9,990 nt of DNA from JBBIGV01 sp037447335. GTDB lineage: Bacteria; Bacteroidota; Ignavibacteria; Ignavibacteriales; Ignavibacteriaceae. A model generated the notes under the pieces. The model was not told where the DNA came from and made no database searches. It saw nothing but the letters and a program-made list of their open reading frames with translations. Of the stretch, positions 1 through 4,522 are shown in pieces; within the stretch, counting starts at the first letter, position 1; each line of letters opens with the position of its first letter. Made by a program: the position numbers and the translations under genes. The stretch spans positions 1 through 9,990 of the forward strand of contig JBBIGV010000093.1 in NCBI GenBank assembly GCA_037447335.1, read 5' to 3'.

Positions 1-208
1 TTATTAACCTTTTAATCGAACTATAATAGAATTGAGACTAGGTTGACACCGATACGATAATTTAACCCATTGTGCTTTTAATCGAACTATAATAGAATTG
101 AGACTATTAAGGGCGGAGAAATCTGTATTGAGAAGAACCTTTTAATCGAACTATAATAGAATTGAGACTTTGCTTTTGCGCTCGCATTTTTTCCAAAGTG
201 TGCGTGTA

Positions 209-296
209 CTTTTAATCGAACTACTTGTCCGGCGGAACGAAGTGCAGACGGACTTGTCTCGGCATCACGGAGTGATGACGGATAATAGAATTAAAC
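209..296 (+). repeat. Terminal CRISPR repeat split by an insertion
   Basis: The left half of the repeat, CTTTTAATCGAACTA, is intact at 209-223. The right half resumes at 283-296 as TAATAGAATTAAAC. Joining the two restores the repeat, except that the tail is ATTAAAC instead of ATTGAGAC. The 59 bases between (224-282) are foreign to the array. The junction is clean, with at most one ambiguous base and no clear target duplication. The tail may derive from an ancestral ATTGAAAC by loss of one G. Confidence 0.82.
224..282. repeat. Tandem GC-rich ~30-bp repeat inserted in the CRISPR repeat
   Basis: The insertion consists of two adjoining related units, 224-252 (29 bp) and 253-282 (30 bp). Both begin CTTGTC, both end GACGGA, and both share CGGC and AGTG inside; about 23 of 29 aligned positions agree. 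Unit 1 has TCCG and CGGA ends that can pair. Unit 2 contains the perfect hairpin CATCAC-GGA-GTGATG. The element is clearly GC-richer than the surrounding DNA. A related motif (GAACGAGTGACGG) occurs at 1904-1916. It resembles the small dispersed palindromic repeats common in Bacteroidota genomes; that family assignment is from memory, not a search. Confidence 0.6.
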
Positions 297-428
297 TCAG
301 TAGGGGAGGTAAATTATTACATCTAAGTAGAGATGAGATTAGAAATCAATTGAAGTAAATGTAACGGAAAGATCAATTATAATTGAATACAAAAACAATC
401 AATTATTAACTTCATAAAAAGGGCTATT
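297..428. other. Short intergenic stretch with a 14-bp palindrome
   Basis: I see no convincing gene between the CRISPR end and the next start codon. The one structural feature is a perfect palindrome, TCAATTATAATTGA, at 373-386, about 45 bases ahead of the following start. It could be an operator for the two small genes downstream, but in such AT-rich DNA it may be chance. Confidence 0.4.
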
Positions 429-737
429 ATGATAAAACGTTATCATTTTAAAATGAAAGACAGAACAATTCCAATCATTCATTTTCTAAGCAACAATTTT
501 ATTGCTTTTAATTTTCAAAAAGATGTTAAAGATCCTGGAGAAATATTAATATGTAAATTAGAATTATTAAGGATTATTAATTTAGACACAGGCAATGAAG
601 TTTCTAAAGAAGAATTAAAATATTTTGATTTTCAAATAGAATTTGATTCAAAAGTTGTTTTTGATTCTGAATCCATCATTTCTGATGATGAATACTTTAA
701 AAAATTATATCAATTATCAAATTTTCAAGTAAACTAA
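429..737 (+). CDS. Hypothetical 102-aa protein
   Basis: I do not recognise this protein. It is soluble-looking, with no signal peptide or membrane helix. The N-terminus is basic (MIKRYHFKMKDR), and the C-terminal half is rich in acidic and aromatic residues with alternating hydrophobics (residues 62-97), suggesting a small alpha/beta fold. The start is supported by a purine-rich AAAAAGGG six to seven bases upstream. Codon use is markedly AT-rich (AAA, ATT, TTT, TTA) compared with the housekeeping genes to the right, hinting at foreign origin. Its stop codon overlaps the start of the next small gene, so the two were probably made together. Its position between a CRISPR array and a transposase locus is consistent with accessory DNA but does not reveal a function. 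Confidence 0.7.
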   Translation: MIKRYHFKMKDRTIPIIHFLSNNFIAFNFQKDVKDPGEILICKLELLRIINLDTGNEVSKEELKYFDFQIEFDSKVVFDSESIISDDEYFKKLYQLSNFQVN

Positions 738-898
738 TGGACTCTATTTTATATACTATTTTAATATCATTTTTAATAGTCTTTATTTATTTCATTGGTT
801 ATTTCTTTTTTTTATTTATTGTGTTGTATTTGCTTTTTGGTACTATTGTATTTATTGTTGAAAAAATAAGAAAGAAAATCTCTGCGAAATCTGTTTGA
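737..898 (+). CDS. Small membrane protein (53 aa), translationally coupled
   Basis: The ATG at 737-739 shares its A with the TAA stop of the upstream gene (TAATG), the typical arrangement for translational coupling. The 53-residue product starts MDSILYTILISFLIVF. It has an almost unbroken hydrophobic, aromatic-rich stretch from residue 4 to 41, broken only by glycines at 21 and 35, enough for one long or two short membrane helices. A charged tail follows (EKIRKKISAKSV), which by the positive-inside rule should face the cytoplasm. I cannot name a family. Holin-like or toxin-like roles fit the size and topology but are guesses. The tight overlap and intact frame argue that it is real. Confidence 0.6.
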   Translation: MDSILYTILISFLIVFIYFIGYFFFLFIVLYLLFGTIVFIVEKIRKKISAKSV

Positions 899-941
899 AT
901 TATTGTATTTATACGGGTGATTCGGATTGCCCGGTTATTAC

Positions 942-963
942 GTAGGACAGCCTTTAGGCTGTC
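942..963 (+). repeat. REP hairpin A (C:G subtype)
   Basis: GTAG followed by the stem-loop GACAGCC-TTTA-GGCTGTC. The GTAG at the 5' foot of a perfect stem is the signature recognised by RAYT proteins in characterised REP systems. Confidence 0.85.
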
Positions 964-992
964 ACAGCAGTGCAATGCAGCGCGGAATCTCC

Positions 993-1014
993 GTAGGACA
1001 GCCTTTAGGCTGTC
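993..1014 (+). repeat. REP hairpin B (C:G subtype)
   Basis: Identical to the 942-963 copy: GTAG then GACAGCC-TTTA-GGCTGTC. It lies in the same orientation 51 bases downstream. Confidence 0.85.
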
Positions 1015-1037
1015 TCCGTGTAATTGCTGATTCGTAA

Positions 1038-1068
1038 ATTTACAGTCACCTGTTTGCAGGTTGTAAAT
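1038..1068. repeat. Imperfect hairpin unrelated to the REP family
   Basis: ATTTACA pairs with TGTAAAT (7 bp) and ACCTG pairs with CAGGT (5 bp) around a TTTG loop, with a GTC bulge on the 5' side only. It lacks GTAG and the GACAG core, so it is a separate element lying between the two REP groups. Confidence 0.55.
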
Positions 1069-1112
1069 TCGTTTAAATATTAGGGTTTATGTTAATTGTT
1101 ACTGTTTTGAGA

Positions 1113-1136
1113 AGGACAGGCTAAAGCCTGTCCTAC
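1113..1136 (-). repeat. REP hairpin C (G:C subtype)
   Basis: On the minus strand it reads GTAG then GACAGGC-TTTA-GCCTGTC. The paired region extends to ten base pairs with a two-base loop on the plus strand (AGGACAGGCT, AA, AGCCTGTCCT). Confidence 0.85.
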
Positions 1137-1210
1137 AAGATTTATTATAAATGACAGGCTGAAGCCTGTCCTACAAGATTTATTATAAATGACAGGCTGA
1201 AGCCTGTCCT
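1135..1210. repeat. 38-bp tandem duplication containing REPs D and E
   Basis: Two head-to-tail 38-bp units (1135-1172 and 1173-1210) each hold ACAAGATTTATTATAAAT or a near copy followed by a minus-oriented REP hairpin. The second unit ends next to the ribosome binding site of the transposase gene. This is a local duplication of REP plus spacer. Confidence 0.75.
1153..1174 (-). repeat. REP hairpin D (G:C subtype)
   Basis: Minus-strand GTAG followed by GACAGGC-TTCA-GCCTGTC; first member of the 38-bp tandem pair. Confidence 0.85.
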
Positions 1211-1212
1211 AC
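1191..1212 (-). repeat. REP hairpin E (G:C subtype), abutting the transposase RBS
   Basis: Minus-strand GTAG followed by GACAGGC-TTCA-GCCTGTC. The plus-strand sequence runs straight into GAGG (1213-1216), the probable Shine-Dalgarno of the RAYT gene, whose ATG is at 1223. A hairpin here, or transposase bound to it, could limit translation; that regulatory role is inference. Confidence 0.85.
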
Positions 1213-1222
1213 GAGGTTTATT

Positions 1223-1813
1223 ATGAATAAAAATTTTTCTGAACGACATTTGCCTCATCTTCATTTTAATGAAGGTATTTATTTTATTACATCAAGGATT
1301 TATGATCCCAACGCTATAGAAAAATTTAAATCGCCAGAACCGTATAAAATCCCGGCATCAAAAGGTGATTTTGAAACATTCAAAAATTATTTTATAGAAT
1401 ATGATGGTAAATTGGAAAAACTCACTGGCGTTAAATTCTACCTCAAGAACCCGGCAGTTGCTCAGATATTAATGGACTGTATCTTTGCTCTGAACGGTAA
1501 GGAATTCAAAATTATCGCTTTGACAATCATGCCGAATCATTTTCATCTACTTATCGAGCTTTTACCAGGCAACTCTGGTCTTAGTAAGATTATGCAACTC
1601 ATTAAGGGCAGAAGCGCTTTTTATATAAATAGACATCTGAGTCTTAAAGGAAAATGCTGGCAGGATGAAAGTTATGATCGATTGGTGAGAGATGATGTTG
1701 AGTTATATTTTATAATCCGATATATATTATTAAATCCCGTTGCAGCAGGTCTGGTTAAAAACTGGTATGAATGGCAGTTTACATATTGTAATGAAAAATA
1801 CAATGTCCTGTAG
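1223..1813 (+). CDS. REP-associated tyrosine transposase (RAYT, TnpA_REP-like)
   Basis: A 196-aa single-domain Y1 transposase of the HUH superfamily. It carries the metal-binding H-x-H in MPNHFHLLI (His106, His108) and the probable catalytic Tyr134 in SAFYINR. The RAYT-typical C-terminal block CWQDESYDRLVRDD follows at 145-158, then RYILLNPVAAGLV at 166-178. RAYT proteins nick and join single-stranded DNA at REP hairpins headed by GTAG, and the gene is flanked on both sides by such hairpins, so enzyme and substrate are found together. The gene is full length and has no frameshift. The start is supported by GAGG six bases upstream, directly behind a REP. The TAG stop is part of the downstream REP (GTAG head). 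Domesticated RAYTs do not move as ordinary insertion sequences but spread REPs. Confidence 0.92.
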   Translation: MNKNFSERHLPHLHFNEGIYFITSRIYDPNAIEKFKSPEPYKIPASKGDFETFKNYFIEYDGKLEKLTGVKFYLKNPAVAQILMDCIFALNGKEFKIIALTIMPNHFHLLIELLPGNSGLSKIMQLIKGRSAFYINRHLSLKGKCWQDESYDRLVRDDVELYFIIRYILLNPVAAGLVKNWYEWQFTYCNEKYNVL

Positions 1814-1831
1814 GACAGACTTTAGTCTGTC
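1810..1831 (+). repeat. REP hairpin F (A:T subtype), supplies the transposase stop codon
   Basis: GTAG then GACAGAC-TTTA-GTCTGTC. The TAG inside the GTAG head (1811-1813) is the in-frame stop codon of the RAYT gene. Confidence 0.85.
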
Positions 1832-1859
1832 AAAGTCAAATTGTTCAGCATAAATATCC

Positions 1860-1883
1860 GTAGGACAGACTTTAGTCTGTCCT
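1860..1883 (+). repeat. REP hairpin G (A:T subtype)
   Basis: GTAG then GACAGAC-TTTA-GTCTGTC. The flanking bases extend the stem to ten pairs (AGGACAGACT, TT, AGTCTGTCCT). Confidence 0.85.
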
Positions 1884-1892
1884 CGCACATTT

Positions 1893-1917
1893 GCCGTTCC
1901 GCAGAACGAGTGACGGT
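1893..1917. repeat. GC-rich hairpin related to the CRISPR insertion unit
   Basis: GTTC-CGCA-GAAC forms the tip, and an outer CCG/CGG pairing closes it. Its GAACGAGTGACGG resembles the GAACGAAGTGCAGACGG of the unit at 224-252, so it may be a solitary decayed copy of the same dispersed repeat. Confidence 0.45.
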
Positions 1918-2036
1918 TATTTTTTACCTGCGCACAATCTTTAAACTTTCAGTCCGTTGTCTGTTAACTTCCTATGCTGCCCCTAATGAAGTGACAGCTT
2001 GATGATTGTTATTCGGTTTTTAATTCGGTTCATAAT

Positions 2037-2059
2037 GGACAGGCTGAAGCCTGTCCTGC
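2037..2059 (-). repeat. REP hairpin H (G:C subtype, GCAG head)
   Basis: Minus-strand GACAGGC-TTCA-GCCTGTC with an intact stem. The 5' tetranucleotide is GCAG instead of GTAG, the only one of nine copies with a changed head. Confidence 0.82.
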
Positions 2060-2071
2060 ATGATTCTTTTT

Positions 2072-2093
2072 GACAGGCTGAAGCCTGTCCTAC
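2072..2093 (-). repeat. REP hairpin I (G:C subtype)
   Basis: Minus-strand GTAG then GACAGGC-TTCA-GCCTGTC. Like REP E it is followed on the plus strand by GAGGTTT, so E and I share about 30 bases of identical context, as if one derived from the other. Confidence 0.85.
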
Positions 2094-2246
2094 GAGGTTT
2101 GTTTTCACCCCATTTTACCATATTTTTGTGCCGTAAATTTTGAGCGCTTTACACACAAAGACAAAATCATGGTTTCACCGGTCTCTCCCGGAAGTTTTCA
2201 GCATATTCTATAAAAATTGTGAAATTTAGGTGATTTATAGGTTTTT

Positions 2247-2328
2247 GCGAGAATGGCGGAATTGGCAGACGCGCTAGACTTAGGATCTAGTACCGAGAGG
2301 TGTCGGGGTTCGAGTCCCCGTTCTCGCA
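2247..2328 (+). tRNA. tRNA-Leu (anticodon UAG)
   Basis: A complete class II tRNA. The acceptor stem is GCGAGAA (2247-2253) with TTCTCGC (2321-2327) and discriminator A at 2328. The anticodon stem CTAGA/TCTAG encloses the loop CTTAGGA, with anticodon TAG at 2281-2283. A long variable arm follows (about 2291-2303). The T arm is CGGGG-TTCGAGT-CCCCG at 2304-2320. The D-arm sequence GGCGGAATTGGCAGACGC is typical of tRNA-Leu. It decodes CUN leucine codons, chiefly CUA. The 3' CCA is not encoded (the sequence continues CAAG), so it must be added by the CCA enzyme. tig starts 38 bases downstream, so the two may share a transcript. Confidence 0.97.
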
Positions 2329-2366
2329 CAAGTTAAATTATCTCGACAACGATAACAGAGGATGAT

Positions 2367-3680
2367 TTGGAAGTAAAAATAAACGATTTGAGCGCATCTG
2401 AACAGGAAATAGAAGTAATTCTTTCTTATGATGAAATCAGCGCTGATATTGAAAAAGAAGTAAGAAATCAAACAAAGAAAATTGAACTGCCCGGCTTTAG
2501 AAAGGGTAAGGTTCCACTTCATATTTTGAAAAAAAGATTTGGCGATGCACTCGAATATGAGGCTTCGGAAAAAGTTGCAAACGATCGCTTCTGGGATGCA
2601 ATAAAAGAACGCGATATAAACCCGCTCGGTCAACCGGTTTTGTCTGATATTAAGTTTGAACCTGGTTCAGAGCTTTCATTCAAAGTTAAGTATGAGGTTA
2701 TGCCTTTAATTGAGGTTAAAAATTATACCGGTCACGAAATTGAAATCCCGGACTTCAAAGTGTCCGATGAAGAAATTGAAAGAGAAATTGATTATATCCG
2801 CCGAACCAATGCAACACATGTTCCTGCATATATAGTTGAAGATACTGATACAATAATTGAAGTCAAACTGATCAGGATTGATGAAAATGGGGAACCTTTT
2901 GCTGATGCCAAACCGGAAACGCTGGATATTGATCTCAGCAATAAAAACGTACAGCAGGAAATTGTTGATAATGCAATGAATAAAAAGGTTGGCGATTCTT
3001 TTACATTTTCGTTTACCGACGAAAGAACATTAAAAAATAAAGATGGCAGTGATGAGATCATCAAAGAAAATTTCACTTACAGCGCTGCCATTTCAGGAAT
3101 AAAAAGAATAGCGCTGCCTGCACTGGATGAAGAACTTATTAAGAAGGTTACAAAGGACAAGGAAACTACAGAGACCGGTTTGAGGAAACAGATCCGTAAG
3201 GAAATTGAGCATTATTATCAGCACAAAACAGACGAGTTCCTGAAAGGCAATCTTGTATCTCTCGTTATAAAAAATAATGAATTTGTACCCCCGGCTGCAC
3301 TCGTTAAAAATCTGCTGGAAGATATGGTTAAAAAGGAAGAAGATCGTTTGAAGCAGCAAAGAATCCACAGTATTAAAAGACAGGACCTTGAAAATTATCT
3401 GAGACCTCAGGCAGAGATGGAAGTAAAATGGTTCATTCTGAGGGATGCAATAATAACCAAAGAAAACCTCCGGTTATCTGATGAAGTGCTTAACGAATTA
3501 GCTGCGAAGGATGCAGAAAAAACCGGTATTGCTGTAGAGAAGATGGTTCAGTATTACAAAACATCAGACTACGGCAGCAGGATAATTCAACAAAAGCTGT
3601 TCAGTTTCCTTGAAGAGAATAATAAAATTAAAAAAGTTGATCCTGAAAAGTTTCAGAACAGGAATGCAGAAAATCAATAA
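2367..3680 (+). CDS. tig: Trigger factor, ribosome-associated chaperone
   Basis: A 437-aa protein, close to the usual ~430 aa. It binds the ribosome at the exit tunnel (via protein L23) and shields nascent chains. The N-terminal ribosome-binding domain (about 1-115) carries the signature PGFRKGKVP at 42-50. A central FKBP-type PPIase-like domain follows at about 150-248, and a long helical C-terminal chaperone domain rich in Lys and Glu runs from about 250 to 430. Translation appears to start at TTG (2367-2369): AGAGGA lies four bases upstream, the family-typical N-terminus (MEVKINDLSASEQEIEV) begins there, and the nearby ATG at 2362 reads into a stop after four codons. clpP follows after 19 bases in the same direction, a common tig-clpP arrangement that links folding and proteolysis. 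Confidence 0.96.
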   Translation: MEVKINDLSASEQEIEVILSYDEISADIEKEVRNQTKKIELPGFRKGKVPLHILKKRFGDALEYEASEKVANDRFWDAIKERDINPLGQPVLSDIKFEPGSELSFKVKYEVMPLIEVKNYTGHEIEIPDFKVSDEEIEREIDYIRRTNATHVPAYIVEDTDTIIEVKLIRIDENGEPFADAKPETLDIDLSNKNVQQEIVDNAMNKKVGDSFTFSFTDERTLKNKDGSDEIIKENFTYSAAISGIKRIALPALDEELIKKVTKDKETTETGLRKQIRKEIEHYYQHKTDEFLKGNLVSLVIKNNEFVPPAALVKNLLEDMVKKEEDRLKQQRIHSIKRQDLENYLRPQAEMEVKWFILRDAIITKENLRLSDEVLNELAAKDAEKTGIAVEKMVQYYKTSDYGSRIIQQKLFSFLEENNKIKKVDPEKFQNRNAENQ

Positions 3681-3699
3681 TCATCAGCAAAGGAATAAA

Positions 3700-4329
3700 A
3701 TGAAAAACCATATTGAAATTTATAATCAGTTAGTTCCTTATGTAATTGAACAGACAGGCAGAGGCGAACGGGGAATGGATATATATTCCCGTTTGTTGAG
3801 AGAAAGAATTATTTTTTTAGGGATGCCGGTTGATGACCACATTGCCAGTCTTACAATAGCACAGCTTATCTTTCTCGAAGCTGAAGATGCAGAAAAGGAT
3901 ATTAACCTTTACATTAACTCACCCGGCGGAAGTGTGAGCGCCGGGCTGGCTATTTACGACACGATGAAATATATAAAACCAAGTGTAGCAACCATTTGTG
4001 TGGGTATGGCAGCTAGTATGGGCGCAATTCTTCTTGCCGGCGGTGAAAAAGGAAAAAGAACCGCTCTTCCGCACGCAAAAATTATGATCCATCAGCCATG
4101 GACAGGCGGTATTGCAGGGCAGGTAAGCGATATCGAAATTCAGGCAAAAGAAATGTTAAAGACACGCGATACGTTGTATAAAATTCTTGCAGAACATACC
4201 GGAAAGTCTATTGAACAAATTACAAAGGATTGTGATAGAGATTATTTTATGAGTCCGGCTGAAGCAAAGGAATATAATCTTATAGATAACATTCTTGAAA
4301 AGCGCGAAGTGCCGGGCAGTAAAAAGTAA
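3700..4329 (+). CDS. clpP: ATP-dependent Clp protease proteolytic subunit
   Basis: A 209-aa serine peptidase that forms the two-ring tetradecamer fed by ClpX or ClpA/C unfoldases. The catalytic triad is visible: Ser106 in GMAASMG, His131 in IMIHQP and Asp181 in DRDYFM. The INSPGGSV motif (72-79) that forms part of the oxyanion/substrate site and the DRDYFMSPAEAKEYNLID C-terminal block are both present. I place the start at ATG 3700, preceded by AAAGGA, because residues from there (IEIYNQLVPYVIEQTGRGERGMDIYSRLL) match the family N-terminus. The frame is open further upstream, but that part overlaps the end of tig. Only 19 bases separate it from tig, so the two probably form an operon. clpX is not next to it here. 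Confidence 0.97.
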   Translation: MKNHIEIYNQLVPYVIEQTGRGERGMDIYSRLLRERIIFLGMPVDDHIASLTIAQLIFLEAEDAEKDINLYINSPGGSVSAGLAIYDTMKYIKPSVATICVGMAASMGAILLAGGEKGKRTALPHAKIMIHQPWTGGIAGQVSDIEIQAKEMLKTRDTLYKILAEHTGKSIEQITKDCDRDYFMSPAEAKEYNLIDNILEKREVPGSKK

Positions 4330-4338
4330 TCTTTGTTA

Positions 4339-4493
4339 TTAACTCACGTTACGCAAGATAGAGAGATGACAACTTCTATTAAGAAAATAAAAACTTACTG
4401 TTAAAAAATTTTATTTGATGAGTGAATTAAATACAGAAAACAAAGATGTCATCTCTTTATTGTTTTCTTTGCGTAAGCTGACTTACTAGTTAA
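4339..4493. mobile_element. Candidate MITE-like 155-bp inverted-repeat element
   Basis: Three pairs of inverted segments are nested symmetrically: TTAACT (4339-4344) with AGTTAA (4488-4493), TTACGCAA (4349-4356) with TTGCGTAA (4469-4476), and AGAGATGACA (4362-4371) with TGTCATCTCT (4447-4456). The TTAA at each end could be a target duplication or part of the terminal repeat. The 75-base centre has no coding capacity. It fills almost the whole gap between clpP and the next gene. The alternative is a long imperfect hairpin acting as a terminator for tig-clpP; the unequal internal loops (5 and 12 bases) and the lack of a T tract after it favour a non-autonomous transposable element. I cannot assign an IS family. 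Confidence 0.5.
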
Positions 4494-4522
4494 TTTTATT
4501 TTTCTCCCGGAAGTGATATTTA

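Larger units (their letters stand above)
9..296 (+). CRISPR. Leader-distal end of a CRISPR array
   Basis: Three identical 30-bp repeats lie at 9-38, 75-104 and 139-168. Each reads CTTTTAATCGAACTA followed by TAATAGAATTGAGAC. A fourth, split and degenerate repeat lies at 209-296. Spacers are 39-74 (36 bp), 105-138 (34 bp) and 169-208 (40 bp). They are unlike one another and match nothing else seen in the window. The repeat 3' end ATTGAGAC is one base from the ATTGAAAC tail that supplies the crRNA 5' handle in many type I-B and type III systems, so transcription is probably left to right. On that reading the leader and cas genes lie off the left edge and this is the old, trailer end, which fits the decayed last repeat. 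No cas gene is in the window, so the subtype cannot be set. Confidence 0.93.
899..1222. other. REP-rich intergenic region upstream of the transposase gene
   Basis: These 324 bases hold no gene that I can see. They contain two REP hairpins in plus orientation (942-963, 993-1014), a different imperfect hairpin (1038-1068) and three REP hairpins in minus orientation (1113-1136, 1153-1174, 1191-1212). The last two sit in a 38-bp tandem duplication. The arrangement (two heads facing three heads) is that of a mosaic REP cluster. Confidence 0.8.
1814..2246. other. REP-containing spacer between the transposase and tRNA-Leu
   Basis: About 430 bases without a recognisable gene on either strand. They hold the rest of REP F, REP G (1860-1883), a GC-rich hairpin (1893-1917), and REPs H and I (2037-2059, 2072-2093). 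The final 150 bases (2094-2246) show no repeat and should contain the promoter of the tRNA gene, but no clear promoter motif is visible to me. Confidence 0.7.

Noticed and set aside
170..358. A 62-aa open frame starting inside the last CRISPR spacer
   Set aside because: It runs through the split repeat and the inserted tandem units, has no ribosome binding site and no recognisable similarity; it is a chance frame across non-coding DNA.
942..2093. REP hairpins as simple transcription terminators
   Set aside because: The stems are strong, but most lack a T tract, and the GTAG heads, subtype structure and a RAYT gene amid them fit REP elements much better.
2280..2633. A 117-aa minus-strand frame across the tRNA and the start of tig
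   Set aside because: Its N-terminal part is antisense to tig and its end (TGTRTPTPLGTRS) is simply the reverse reading of the tRNA, a well known false-gene pattern.
3610..3699. A longer clpP start giving 30 extra N-terminal residues
   Set aside because: The extension overlaps the end of tig and does not resemble a ClpP N-terminus; the ATG at 3700 has AAAGGA before it and gives the expected protein.
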